64,000 nucleotides of DNA from Lonicera japonica. Taxonomy: Eukaryota; Streptophyta; Magnoliopsida; Dipsacales; Caprifoliaceae. This document shows positions 23,330 through 35,770 of this stretch, piece by piece (the first letter of the stretch is position 1; the number at the start of each line of letters is the position of its first letter). The stretch lies in NCBI GenBank assembly GCA_021464415.1, contig CM038469.1, positions 60,679,650 through 60,743,649 on the forward strand, read 5' to 3'. Made by a program: the position numbers and the translations under genes. The notes under the pieces were generated by a model. The model saw only the letters and a program-made list of their open reading frames with translations, was not told where the DNA came from and did not search any database.

Positions 23330-26300
23330 ATGGCGAAATCCATGAATCTAACCTCCATATCTCTCAAATTGCTCCGCCGAAATCCCAAATTCTCCCCAAG
23401 AACCCCACTTTATATCTTCTCAAGATTCAAATCAAAACCCAAAACCCTAACCCTAACCCTAACCCTAAAACCCTACTCCACAACTGCAACACCATACCCA
23501 CTACAATACGATATGATAATCTCTCGCCCGGCCCAATCACAATCCCAATTCCCCCACCAACCTCGCCGCCGATTACCTCAACTCCCCCGTTCAGAATTAG
23601 GGATTAATGATAACCCCAATTCGGAATCAGGGTTTAATGATTGGGTCGATAAAAAGTTAACAGCTTCGGAAGGGGAAAACATGAGTCAACCCATTTCGGA
23701 TAATTCGGAGATGGATAAGTCAAAAAGGAAGTATTATAATAAGAGGAGGAAAAGAATGTATGGGTCGGATTCGGATGAGGATAGTAATTGTAAAAATGAT
23801 GATGGGTATGTGGAATTAAAGCCTGAAGTTGTTGAATTTCGTACATTGCATAAAAGAGAAGAGGAGTTGTATTTTTACGATACGTTTGCGTATCCATGGG
23901 AAAAAGAAAAGCATTATAAGATGGTGTATCAGTTGGAGAAGAAGTACTTTCCTGATCAGTGTTTCGATAAGGCGTTTCTTGGACCTGGCGAATCCAATGG
24001 AAGTGGCGGTAATGTGAGTAAGAGGAGAGGTAAGAGTGGAGAACAGAAGGGAAATATTGGTGGGGGAGGGGAAAATGATAAGGGGTTGGTGTTTTTTGAG
24101 GGGGAGAGGGAGGAGGTGGATTCGGGTAAGGATGTGAAAGGGGATGTTTCGGAGAAGAAGGTGGAGGAGTTCTTTAAGTGTTTGAATAAAGTCCCAAATA
24201 AGGATGGTGAAGTTGCTAGTGCAGAGCCGTATATGGCTACTCGGAGTACTGGGCTTCCGCCCAAGTGGGATAGCCCGAGTGGCACTGTTGTTTTGGTTAA
24301 CAAACCAAAAGGTGAGTGGGTGTTTCCTTATTTGATTGTGAAATTTGGTACCTTGTTTGGGGATGTTGTAATGCACTGTAAATTTTGCCTCTTTATGGTT
24401 TGGCAGTTTTTAAAAGGGAAGCCTGGTTAGTGTAAAGATGAAAGAGGCAGAAGTCCCTTCAGATTCTTTGGTAATAAGAACCTAGGGAAAGAAAATTCTG
24501 AAGGGTGTTGGATAAAACTTATAAATGAACACTGAAACCTTAAAGTTTGAATGTTAGTAGTGCCGAAGACTTTGAAATCGAATTCATAGCACAAAAAAAG
24601 TATTTGGCTTAATTGTGACATCCCTCTTTTGATTGTGCGCTTTAAAGTAGTCCAGCTATTTGAAATTTAGTATGAATTTATTAAAGACCAGTGATAGTAA
24701 GAAAGAACCAAAGTTATATGAAGAAAATAACAAGAAGATGACGGTATTTCAACAAAACTTATGATCTTAAGTGAAGATCCACTGGTCCATTTGTCAAAAA
24801 AGAATTTCGTTACACAATTTTGTCAGCGACATTACAGCACAAGCTAAAAGTATTAGTTTGGCACTTGGAATTCTTTTCTTCTTACAATACAATCTCTTTA
24901 AGGTAATGGTACAATTTGATCTGCAGGATGGACTTCATTCACAGTTTGTGGAAAGTTGCGCCGGCTTGTCAAAGTTAAAAAGGTAGGGCATGCTGGGACC
25001 CTCGATCCTATGGCAACTGGTTTACTGATTGTCTGTGTTGGTAAAGCTACAAAGGTTGTGGACCGGTGAGACTTCCAATATTTCCTTTACAATAGAATGG
25101 CTCTGTGAAGTTCTTGATATTTTGGAATTCGTAGTGTCCGTTTGAGAAAACAAAAGTTGGGAAATAATTGGAATCACAATTAGGGCCGTTTGATAAAAAA
25201 TTGGAAATGAATACTAATAATTTTTATGAGAAGATTGGAAAAGAGATGAGTGATTTGGAGAGATGGTCCCCATCTTTTTTTCTTTTTTCATGGAAATTTC
25301 TTTTTACCTGCTCCTAGAGAATTTTATTTCATGAAAAACCAAAAAGGTAATAGAACATTTCATCAAAGCATTCGTCTCTTTTTCCAACTTTTGATAAAAA
25401 TTAGTAGTGTTTTTAATCATTTTCCAACTTTTTTTTGTCAAACACACCCAAAGTTTATGAGAAGTTGAAAAATTATTTGGTGAAATGTTCTCTATCTTTT
25501 CCTCATTTTTCTTGGAATTTTTTTCTTACCCATCTCTCCAGTGTTTTAAAAGGCGTAAGGCATGTTTGAGGCGTTTTGCCCCTAGGAGGGGAGGCGCATC
25601 GAGGCGTAAGCCTCATTTTAAGAGAAAAAAATCGCAAAAATATAAAAACAGTAATTGATCATCATTACTAAAAGAGCAAATATAACTTCACAAATATAAT
25701 AACAATCTCAAATCCTCAAACCAAAATAGCAAATATCAAAGTAACCAAATTATAAATTGAGGTAAATAATATCCATACAAGTGCATCCAATAAATTATAA
25801 AAATATGAGTTTTACAAATACTTTAATCCCAAACAATCTATATATACAAATACATATCATATAACATAATTAAAAAAAATAAAAATAAATTATAATTTCA
25901 CAAATAGTTTAAATTCTAAAAATAATGGAGTTTACGAATAAATAAGGTTAAAAAATTAAATTAAAAAATGTTTTTTCGAAGCTATAAAAGAGAGAAAACA
26001 ATGGACAAAAAAGTGGAATTATTCAAAAGTAAAATAAAATTAAAGAACAAGAAGTCTAATAGAAGGAAAGCAATATAGTTTTCCATCTATTAAAACGGAA
26101 ATAGAAGAAATGGGAGACTTTGGTTGACAAACTGAACTTACAAAGGTCTGAAGATCTTTGAGTTTGATTCGGGTTTGGACTCCTCAGCCGTTCGCCTCTT
26201 TTTCGCTCGTGGTTGATAGAACAACTATTTCCTCTAAAAAATGCTCCTTACGCCTCGAGGCGCACGCCTTGAAAGCTCCTCACTCTGGAGAAGCGTAAGC

Positions 26301-28614
26301 CTCATATTTTGACCTAGATATTGCGCCTCAGAACGTTTTTCCTCCACCTCGCCTCAAGGCCCCTCAAGGCATACGGCTCGAGTGCCTTTTCAAACAATGC
26401 ATCTCCCAAAGAATTGGATTCCATGGAAACCCAGATAAATAATAGAAAATCTTTCCAAATTATTCATGTCTTCCAACTTCTCATAAAAATCAGAAATGTT
26501 TCTAACCTTTTACAACTTTTTATCAAACAAGCCCTTAGTGTCTGCCCCATCATTGTTCAAAGGAAAAGCTACCTCAACTCTTTTTAAAATGATATTAGTA
26601 TTTTATAAATTTATTTCAGATATCAAGGTATGATTAAGGGTTATAGTGGAATCTTCCGTCTAGGGGAAGCTACCTCAACTCTTGATGCTGATTCACCGGT
26701 GTGTTTCTCTCTTCAAGATGAGTAATTTTCTCTAATTTTCAGTGGACTTTAAACATATAAACAAGTTATTTTCCATAATTTAATTTGAAACCATGAATAT
26801 GAGGAAAGATAGTATGCACTTGTCATACATTAAATTTGTAAATTAGCATAATCTTTTATTTAGGTTATACAACGTGAGCTGTGGGAACATATCAAGGATG
26901 AGGATATAAAGAAAGCCACCGTGTCCTTTTGTGGGGAGATATGGCAAGTCCCTCCAATGTTCTCCGCCATCAAAGTAAGACTTCTTGCTATATATTCTTA
27001 TGACCTTATGCAGGAACAGTTATATACCAAAACTAAGCACCTTATTATAAAACTCCTTTGGCCGACATATTAATGTTTTTAACTACACAAGAACCTTTTT
27101 GTACAATTTACTATGCTGTTGTACCTTTAAAGAAGTAATGTATCTCATTAGCAAAATGGGTCTGTTCCTAACCAATAGAAATTGAAAGGAAAAAAACTCT
27201 TCCTAGGATAAATGGATCATCCAATTGGAAATGTATATGGAATGTGCACTGATTGCAAGTATATTATATACAAGATAATAAGAAATGGCAGCTTTTAAAA
27301 GCACACTAAATACAATTTTTGATAGGTTGGAGGCGAGAAGATGTACGAGAAAGCAAGAAGAGGAGAAAGCATTGAACTTTCACCAAGACGGATATCAATT
27401 TTCCAGTTTAATGTCGAGCGAAGTTTAGATGACAGGTTTGTTGGAATTAGCTTGATATATTAATGCTGCCCTGTGTGATAGAGTTGTTTGACTGATCAAG
27501 ATGCATGCATGTTTTTATCGTAAAGGTTATGGGTTTGAATCTCATTCTAAGTGTTTTTCTTTTTGAAATCGAGGGGTGTTTTAGTCATTTTAGGTGCACA
27601 CCTAAAAAATCACCAAGTCACCCTAGTGTTTTATATTATAGAAGATTATTTCTGCTTAAAAGTGGCAACTTGACTTGTTACCGACTGGGAGAGAAAATGC
27701 TATAATTGTTTATTAAACTTAATCTTATGTGTGTGCAGACAAAATGTGATTTTTAGGGTGACATGCTCCAAAGGAACATACATTAGATCCCTTTGTGCTG
27801 ATTTTGGGAAGGCTTTGGGAAGGTTAGTGTACATAATTTTATTCATTTGTATTTGTCTTTCACCTTTTACAGGGGTTTCTTGGGCAAAAATTACCCTTCC
27901 TTGCGAACAAATAGAAAATATGGATTGATTTACACGTGTTGCCTGTTATATATATATGCATTTTTTTTTTATCATTTGTTAAACTGAGGTATCCAATTTC
28001 ACATTTCACTTGCAGTTGTGCTCATTTGACTGCTTTACGGAGAGATTCAATTGGTAAGAATTTCCACTTGAAAATCTGCCGTTGATTAATCTGGTTCTTT
28101 TGCCCATTTATGTGTGTTGGAAGTTTATATTCTGCAACTCCTTGGTTGTTTGATTGCTAAAACGCACTTACTCCGGATGAGTATGGTAAACAATTTTTGA
28201 GAGGTACACAGGTTGTCACTCTGGAGGTGCACTGAGGATTCACTTATCCTCAAAAGGATAAAACTATATTTCTTCTAGAAAAAGGTGGTGCCATGTTCTG
28301 ACATAGTAAGTATGCTATGGGTGACCCAAAATTATAGAAATTTGAATAATGATATTAGCTATAGGTTGAGTATCCAAGACAAAAAAGTCTACCAGATAGA
28401 CGAAGTTGTTAGCCTTAACTAATATGTCCTCTAGGCTCTATCACTCCTTTAGGCATCTTGAATCAGATTATATGCTACTTTACCGTCCTCTAACTTGGTT
28501 TTCTTGTTTTAGTAATATTTTGTTTAATGGGGTGTGTTTTCAGGTCAATATAAAGCAGATGATGCCTGGGAGTTTAAAGAATTGGAAGAAGCAATCACCA
28601 AAGACTATTTATAG
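23330..28614 (+). CDS. TruB-family tRNA pseudouridine(55) synthase, organelle-type
   Basis: The enzyme isomerises uridine to pseudouridine in RNA, classically U55 of the tRNA T-arm. Coding exons by splice signals and phase: 23330-24311, 24927-25065, 26620-26698, 26864-26974, 27326-27435, 27739-27822, 28016-28053, 28544-28614 (1614 nt, 537 residues). The ATG at 23330 follows an in-frame non-ATG stretch and begins a Ser/Arg/Leu-rich leader that fits a mitochondrial or plastid transit peptide. Residues 1-315 are a plant-specific polar region containing [17 protein letters not shown]. The synthase domain starts near [10 protein letters not shown] (about 320); [12 protein letters not shown] carries the catalytic Asp at about 354. 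[20 protein letters not shown] and [15 protein letters not shown] follow. The protein ends shortly after the core, without a visible PUA domain. Intron 2 (1.55 kb) holds nested MITEs. It is convergent with the DUF707 gene. Transit-peptide destination is inferred. Confidence 0.92.
23445..23468 (+). repeat. Four telomere-type CCCTAA units inside the TruB first exon
   Basis: Four exact CCCTAA hexamers lie in tandem about 115 bp after the start codon and encode an alternating Thr-Leu run in the presumptive transit peptide. A further AAAACCCTA follows. Teloboxes normally sit in promoters or 5' UTRs of translation-related plant genes; here the motif is coding. Confidence 0.9.
25183..26541. mobile_element. 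MITE family 3 cluster in TruB intron 2
   Basis: The left end GGGCCGTTTGATAAAAAATT and right ends at about 25449 and 26541 (other strand, GGGTGTGTTTGACAAAAA and GGGCTTGTTTGATAAAAAGT) are inverted termini. The interior GAGAAGATTGGAAAAGAGAT and CCAACTTTTGATAAAAA motifs recur at 62905-63150. There appear to be one element (25183-25449) and a partial second (about 25450-26541) interrupted by a hAT MITE at 25539. Confidence 0.6.
25539..26399. mobile_element. hAT-type MITE nested in MITE family 3
   Basis: The ends CAGTGTTTTAAAAGGC and (other strand) CATTGTTTGAAAAGGC match at 14 of 16 positions. Flanking octamers CATCTCTC (25531-25538) and CATCTCCC (26400-26407) match at 7 of 8, an 8-bp target duplication. 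GAGGCG/CGCCTC motifs are concentrated near both ends. Length 861 bp, no coding capacity. It is younger than the MITE it splits. Confidence 0.8.
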
Positions 28615-29417
28615 CGACTAGTAAATTTTAAAGGTTGGGAATTGATGTTAGCAACTATGACCTTAGAATCCCAACTTATGATTCTTCGTTAGTTTAGTCA
28701 ACTTGTGATTCTTGTTGGTTATTAGTCACTCAGTTTTATTTAACGGCATTTATTTACTTATCTGTCAAAACTGTTTGTATGAAAAATTTGTACAACATAT
28801 TAGTTTTTTTAGTACCACTCTCTGATATGTTGTCTCAGTAAGGCAAATTGTACCAAAAAATTGTCCATTTTATTTAATGAAAAATGTACCGTGAGAAGTT
28901 TATGCAAGATACCAAAAGAACCACTGACTTGCGAATTTCTATCACCCATGCTTTTCTAGCAACTTTTAAAAGTATTTGCCACTTACAAATAACACTCTTA
29001 AAACTTTGAAGTCTTTACCAATATATATATATATATATCAACTGAAAACATTTGTGTTGAAAACAATTCATGCTGAAAAATTGCGGATGCTAATATCAGA
29101 AACACGAATTGAATTTGCCAAAGGCATGCCAATATTGGCTTCCGGTAGTGCTAAAAGCATATATAATCGTTAGTCATGGGTAAGACGCCGATATTTTGCT
29201 GGTTTATTGTATAGTTTAGCGCATTTTTTTTTTCCAATATATTTTCCTGGATTCAAGCATGGCCCTAAACATGTAAAAACCTGGAGAAGAAAAGAAATAA
29301 TTATAACACAGCAGACAAACTACTCCAAACACAAGAAGCCAAGGCTGCTGCTCCTCTAAAACTGAAGCTATAACTGACACGGTTAAACTCTGATCACACT
29401 GATTACTAATAGTTCTA
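28615..29417. other. Convergent 3' intergenic region of TruB and DUF707
   Basis: The 803 bp between the two stop codons must hold both 3' UTRs and polyadenylation sites. AT-rich tracts and an AT microsatellite (about 29020-29038) are visible. The short frames here are not supported. Confidence 0.5.
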
Positions 29418-32400
29418 CTAATTTTTTTCTTGTCCTGTGGGTTTAGCCGAATCAATTTCCATAGCCATAGCTGCAAAATATGCTTTCTCTGCAATGCCCA
29501 TCCGATCCTGAAACATCGTCCATTCTCTCCTACACCTCTCCCTTACCTGAAAAAAAATAAAGAACAGAGAATTAAAAACTTTTTAATGCTATGTTTCAGT
29601 ACTGCCAAAAGTAACTGCTCAAATTTTCAGAATGCATCAGGTCCACGGGGGCCACGTCCCCTGTATTTGGAGTAAATATTTGGTGCAGAGTATCATGTGG
29701 CATGCACACGAACACTCTGGGTGTATGTGTACCCCACATTTCTCCATGATTAGGGCATGCAAATGCATGGGTGAAGAGAACCATAATTGTGGGTGAATAT
29801 ATATCTGTATCTATATTATATATAAAAGTATGAATAACTTAAGTATTTTTCCTCTTTTTTGCATAGACAAATATACACTTGATTTTAAACACAAGATTTT
29901 AAGATTTACGTTATATATATATATAACTTCATATATTTTATATTATAGTATTCTAAATAAATTTAATTTGTACTTTATTTGGTTAAACGAATTAAACAAG
30001 TTATAATTATATTAGTATTAGTATTTCAAATAATGTATAACTCCATATATTTTTATATCAGTATTAGTATTTTAAATAATTTTAAACTCTACTTTATTTG
30101 GATAAAATAATTATATAAGTTAGAGTTTGTGTTGAACTAGGTTTTTTCCAAAACTCACCGTAAAAGTATGTATATTTAATAAACCGTATTAAAATTATAA
30201 AGCTATTTAATATTAACTTATACATCATCAGGCTATACAATCTATTATTTATATGAGTGTTATATTATTTTGTGATACTGTGCATAATAATCCACATATG
30301 TTTAATATAATTAACTATCTACCAATTCTAAAGATTTATTAAAAATATATTACTCCTTTATATAAATGATCAATTTTTATCATGTATCTATAACGGTTTT
30401 ATATAGTTGACCGATTTTATGATTTTCTTATAATTATTAATTAAAATTTAAACTCTGTACTATGTTTTTGCTTATTTGTGATTATTTTTATTTCATACTA
30501 ATTATTCAATTCTTAGTATGTGCATACTCATTAATCACCTTTGTTAAACACTAAAACTACGGACTTAATTAATCATCTTTGTTAAGCACTAACACTCACG
30601 TGCACAAAAACTAGTAACTAATAAATGGATGAATTAGGAAAAATAGTTTCTAGCATACCCCTTCCCATGGTGCCCTGCCGTTCTCTGCTTGACCCTGTTG
30701 AAAAGAAAAAGCGAACAATAACAAACTTATTCCATTATAGCAAAAGGTACTGATTAAGGTTTAGAGAACTAAATTTTTTTTTTTACCTGGTTCCCGAGAG
30801 TAGGAAGGGTTTTATGAACAATCCACTGAGAATCTACAACTCCTATTTTCTCATGAGCAGGCTGCACTTTGACGAATATGGATGCAATAGAATCCATTAT
30901 GGTTATTAACATAATTGGTGGTCAAGAATAAAACTTCATGTACTATCATCACTCTTGGTTTGGGAAAGAAGTTAGAACTCACCTCTACGCATCTCCTAAG
31001 GGCAAGATCAAGGCCCCATCCATGAACTAAATCATTCTACAATAACACACACAAAAAAATATATCAGACTTTACGAGATCACCAACGTAGGGATCTATGG
31101 TTCAGATTGAAATAATTTCCCCCTAGGTGAAAAGTAAAATGCTGAAAAACATTTTTGACTTGTCTGGCAGTGATTTTTTTGTGAACTATTTTTCTATTAA
31201 ATTGTATAATTACAGTGTGCTCATTTTCAATGTTTTCGCCATTTCACCTTTTGCCTTCGGTGAAATGAAAAAAAAAATTCTCCTCGAAGCAAACAAGACT
31301 TTACTTTCTGAAAATTGCACTTCACCAAATTAACAAAGGTAAAAAAAGAAAAAGGAAAAGAAAAGGATAAATGCTTTTGACCTGAATCATTTGCCAAACA
31401 CAACGCCATGCTTCCCGAGAAAACACAGGGGCCATGATCTCAACAAATCTGTGCATTGGAAAGTTTGTAATAAGAATGTTTTACTATAAGAAAAGCATGT
31501 AGATAAAAGAATTGCAAACATACGCTGCACATGGTGGCAAATTTGGATTAGTGCACCATCCAGGTCTTTCCTCTGTGTTTCTGAAAGGAAAAACAATAAG
31601 GACATGGATTCATCTAATAAGTAATAAGGCAAAAAGGAAGCACCCTTTTGCAAATTTTAACTTTGTCCCCTACTCTCAGGGCTGGCTCCAAATTATACAA
31701 ACATTTTTTGGGGGGGTTAGGAGATTGTTCAGGCTCCTGAAATTGAGGGTCCTTTTCCCAGATACAGCACATTTCTTGGGCCCTTATTCTAATGCATTGT
31801 ATAAAATATTGTGCCTTTTGCATAAGTTACAAAAATTTTACAATGGCCTGGAGTCCAGGACCTTTGTTTGTCGCCCATCCTGCACATCCCAGTGCGGGCC
31901 ATGCCTACTCTGAATGCAAATTTAGACTCACTCCCTTGTTTTATCAGCATCTGACCATGCCCTCAGCATGGGGATATCTCCAAGGATTACGTAAGATAAC
32001 AATGTCTAAATATTTTTTCAATACTCTTTGACTTATGGGGGCAAGTCTAAATTTGCATTAAGACCAGGGGAAAGTCAAAAAAGCAGAAAAAGAAATGCAG
32101 ATATCGGTCGTTACTTGTGAACTTCCATTCCATCTTGCTTCCTGGTCATCAGCCACGTAAATCCACTATTCTGCGCTAGACCGGGCTGTGAAATCTCTAA
32201 TCCATGCTTCCTTACCAGTCTTATATATCTGCATTACACGCTCATTTAGAATATCAAGATTCCATTTCTCAAAGCAGCTTTTTGATTCACAACAGGCTAT
32301 TGGATTTTCATTTTTCAGTACTTACTCCTCTGCATCAAAATTCTCCAACCCAAGATCCTCGTCCCAAATAAATATGTAATCGTAGGGTGCCACAATGTCT

Positions 32401-34699
32401 GGATGCAGAAATCGTTTGGCATACCACCTTTTACGAGTTCACAAGGAAGAAAAAAGGAAAGAAATTAAACTTAATAATTTGTTGAAGCCTGTCGGGACCG
32501 TGAAGTGAAATAATCTTTTCGCCAAGGTAAAATATAAGATATTGAAAAGTATTTTTACCTATTCACAGTTGAACTTTCTTCACTATTTTTCCTAGAAAGG
32601 GCCTTTGCTCTTTTTATATGGACTGGGTGTCTTTTTTTTTCCCTTTTTTTTTGGGGGTGTTGGGGTAAATGGCTCAAATTTTGATAAAATTTGTTAAGAG
32701 ATGATATGCATGACATGTAGATCATCTACACGTAATTTCATCAACACTCCCTATTGAATTTTTGATAAAATTTGGCAGAGTGGATATACTCACTAGCGAG
32801 ATAATCTCCACCAAATTTTATCAAAAAATTCAACCATTTTGCCCCTCATAAAGGGGAAGTCTGTGTGAAAGGGTAAGCCTAGTGGTGGAGGCGCCTACTC
32901 GGATCGAGAAGGTCCCTGGTTCGAGTCTCATCCAGTCATCCGGGGTGGGGAAGGTTCTTTGTAATTTGTAGACTGTAGTAAAAGGGAGAGACTTAGACCT
33001 CCCTTTCTTTTAAAAAGAAGGGGGGGAGTTTGCTCAGTAACAAGCATAAGCCCTTTCTAAAGCCTAGCTGTATAAATATATATAATTACAATGTAAAAGT
33101 TAACTTCAATTTCATACAAACAAAAATAATATCCTAAATAGATTAAAATAACTTTTACCATTTCATTTTTCACCTAGGCGAAAAATGTTGGACACTGAAC
33201 CAAACGAGTTCTCGGGTCAAATTTAGAAATGTTCAGAGCAATGGTTACCATTTAGTTTGCTTCAGAGCACTAATGTGTATAGCCCGCTTTGACCACTCAA
33301 ACTCATTCCATTCACTTGTACGACCATCGTAGTGAAACAACAGAATAATAAAATTATCTGAGAGCTGCAAAGGTACATTATTTAGTATAAGCATGCACAT
33401 GCACATAAAACAACACACACGCAGGAGGACAAATTAAACCTTTTTAACGGCTTTGTCGATATTTTCTCTCAGCTCATAACCAACCGTAAAGGTCATAAGA
33501 TACTTCGGTTTGATGGTTAAGTCCTGCAAGAGTTGCCTTAATAATCAACTATTTTCTTTAAGTTGTTAAACTAAGAATCCAAAATTTAATTATAAACAGG
33601 TGAACGAAGCACGGAGAATACATATGTGCATAAACATATATATATAATAGGAAATTACATACCTCACTAGGCAGGCCCCATAATCTGCGTAGGTAAAAAT
33701 CAGATTCAGATGCAAGGATACCAGGGGGTAGTCTCTCAGCACCTCGAGGGTTTGTCGGCATCCAAATCTGCAATAGATCATTTAATTATCAATACGGCAA
33801 CTAAAATCCAAATAACTTATATGGGAACAAAGCATTTCCTTAGCATTGTAGTATACGATATTAGTAGCCGGCAATGATGCAGATAGTCCCACTTTGACTT
33901 TGGTACTTTTAAGGGAAACACGAATTCTAACCTTTTCAATGGTCATGAATACAATTTATTTCTATTGTGAATTTAATCCTAAAATGAAATGAAACTATCA
34001 GTTTGAGACGTACTGAAAAGAAAAGTGGGACTATCAATTTGAGAGGGAGGGAGTACCTCTGTACTATTAGGTTTGTGGGGCGAGGAGCTTTTGTGACGCT
34101 TCAAAGAAGACAAGACATTCAAGAGTGCTTGGGATGAGAGGCCCGAGTACTTCTCCTCAATATAAGTAAGATCAATCGAAGGAAAAAGACTTGTTGGTAG
34201 GTTCATCTGTAAAATTCAAACACAAAACATCAATTAGACTCTTTTACTCAACGAATAAGCAGAAATAAAGATAATCCACGAGAAATGCTAAACATACAAT
34301 ATACTCCACAAAAAGTTGATCCACAAACACTTGGCACTGAAGTGTTGACCTGGGACCGTGACTTATTACACCATTGTACCCAGATCAGTGCCAAGCGAGT
34401 TTGCGGAATAACTTTTTGTGGAATATTTGTGTGTTTAGCATTTCTCGATAATCCACAAGGGTGTTATCGTGCCTTAGTCAATGTAAGTGTTGGAATGGAT
34501 GCTCCTAGAAAGAAGCCAAAAACAACCCCGACGAAAGTTGTTAGAATTATCCTCATTGTCTCATGTGGTCTTCTCATGTGAGAGCTGTAGCACAAAGCAA
34601 ATGTTACTAATAAGCAATCTCGTGCAATTTTTAATGACAATCAACTGCATAGAGTACAACTTAATTCAAGACTCTGAACCTGCGTAGAGTTGTTCCCAT
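29418..34699 (-). CDS. DUF707 family protein (annotated elsewhere as lysine ketoglutarate reductase trans-splicing-related)
   Basis: The molecular activity is not established; the family name comes from an old annotation. Coding exons on the minus strand: 34680-34699, 34473-34584, 34057-34206, 33663-33767, 33440-33523, 33249-33364, 32326-32427, 32115-32228, 31524-31580, 31382-31448, 30983-31036, 30787-30861, 30659-30694, 29418-29546 (1221 nt, 406 residues; every junction keeps phase). Residues about 19-37 (IILTTFVGVVFGFFLGASI) form an uncleaved signal anchor, so a Golgi-type type II membrane protein is plausible. Family blocks follow: WMPTNPRGAERLPPG, FHYDGRTSEW, KRFLHPDIVAPYDY then WDEDL (about 217-221, reminiscent of a glycosyltransferase acidic motif), EIMAPVFSREAWRCVW, NDLVHGWGLD, IGVVDSQWIVH and VRERCRREWTMFQDRM near the C-terminus. 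The intron between coding exons 2 and 3 appears to use a GC donor. Several introns carry MITEs and a SINE. Confidence 0.9.
31912..32062. repeat. Inverted-repeat (fold-back) sequence in a DUF707 intron
   Basis: GCAAATTTAGACTCACTCCC (about 31916) and its near inverse GGGGGCAAGTCTAAATTTGC (about 32037) face each other over roughly 100 bp. It could be a small MITE. A CAGGGCTGGCTCC motif at about 31678 to its left resembles the terminus of the 42115 hAT family, but no matching right end was found. Confidence 0.5.
32662..32845. mobile_element. Small MITE in a DUF707 intron
   Basis: Left end GGGGTAAATGGCTCAAATTT and right end (other strand) GGGGCAAAATGGTTGAATTT are inverted, and both continue into TGATAAAATTTG. 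No target duplication is recognisable. Confidence 0.6.
32868..33030 (+). mobile_element. tRNA-derived SINE in a DUF707 intron (antisense to the gene)
   Basis: A box-A-like TAAGCCTAGTGGTGG (about 32873) is followed about 50 bp later by a box-B-like GGTTCGAGTCTC, then a body of about 100 bp with a TTTAAAAAGAAGGGG end. The spacing is that of an internal RNA polymerase III promoter. The sequence does not fold as a full tRNA, so it is a SINE rather than a tRNA gene. Confidence 0.6.
34280..34446. mobile_element. MULE-type MITE with perfect 10-bp target duplication
   Basis: The ends GAGAAATGCTAAACATACAA and (other strand) GAGAAATGCTAAACACACAA are near-identical inverted repeats that continue inward to CCACAAAAAGTT. 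GATAATCCAC flanks both sides (34270-34279 and 34447-34456). The 167-bp element fills most of the second coding intron of the DUF707 gene and lies only about 25 bp from its presumed GC donor. Confidence 0.85.
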
Positions 34700-35770
34700 A
34701 GTAGTCGAGATTTTCTTATACGCAAAGTAGCAAGCATTAGCTGCTCCACGTGTCAAATAACTTCAAACTTCTTGGTGCCAAGAAAAAAATGGACACCCTC
34801 ATCAAAGTCGGACTGGCCCTAAAAATTAGAAAGCGAAATACATTAGGTAAATTATAACACTTACCAAATAACAATACATCCAAAGATGTAAGACAGTTCA
34901 AAAGGTTTAACAAGCAAAATTCATGTACTTATGTACCTTCATCATTCTAATCGCAATTAATTCATTTAGATTCTTAAGTCTTAACAAGAATTTAATATTG
35001 ATAGGATCTCCGAGCTATATTACACATTATATACATTCGAAATTCAAAAATATTTGAATAGACGACAAAGCATACAAATAGAATTACCAGTTCTAAATTA
35101 AGGTCTAAAACCCTACAATAATCACATACAAGCAACACTGACTAACAGACCTTGATTTTATATCATCAAACACTTGAAATGCTATAATTCCAAGCAGATT
35201 AACCAATACAACTACAAATTCTATACATATATAAACATGGATGTCTGTGTATAGTCTCTGTTGATTAATCAGTTCATTACAATTGATAATTAAACACAAA
35301 CTAAATTGCCCAGTTCTAATTATCAATTTATCATCTCAAATAAAAAGTACGACCCTAAAGAAAAGATTCTACTGTGGAAATTGAAAAACAGTAATCAAGA
35401 ACAAAAACAAACCAAAGGAATGTAAGATTAACTTACAAAGGACAGAAAAAGAAAGAGGGCTCAACTCAGAAAAACCCTAGCAATTGAACCTCTCAAAGTC
35501 TTGAGGAAATGCAATTCCAATTTGAATTCCCTGAGAATCCTTTTCTCTGAGGAAACAGAGTGACAAAAGGTTTCAAATTTGGGTGCAGTTCCAGTGGACA
35601 AATGCAAAGTGCTAAAGGAAAGAGAAGATTAAACAAATTTAAAGGTGGGGTTTTCCAAGAGAAACACTTTTGAGGTTTAAGAAAAATTGAAAAAGAACAA
35701 TTTTTTGCATTTAATTCGAAGATTTCTGTTTGGGGGGAGAGAAAATTCCAATCCGGCGGATTCAGATATT
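34700..35770 (-). promoter_or_regulatory. DUF707 5' UTR exons, leader intron and proximal promoter
   Basis: Upstream of the start codon a non-coding exon part reaches to 34818, preceded by an acceptor (TTTTTAG). A donor-like TTTGTAAGTTAATC lies at about 35436, so a further leader exon from 35437 to roughly 35760 is likely, separated by an intron of about 620 bp. The leader exon is A/G-rich, as plant 5' leaders often are. The transcription start is not determined. Confidence 0.5.

Noticed and set aside
23816..24376. 186-codon minus-strand frame opposite TruB exon 1
   Set aside because: It lies opposite a conserved coding exon and has no recognisable domain; it is a shadow of biased codon use.
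31512..31913. 133-codon plus-strand frame with Cys-rich end
   Set aside because: It overlaps a DUF707 exon on the opposite strand and runs into intronic repeat sequence; no domain recognised.
32873..32940. Possible tRNA gene
   Set aside because: Box A and box B motifs are present, but acceptor and anticodon stems do not pair convincingly; better explained as a SINE head.
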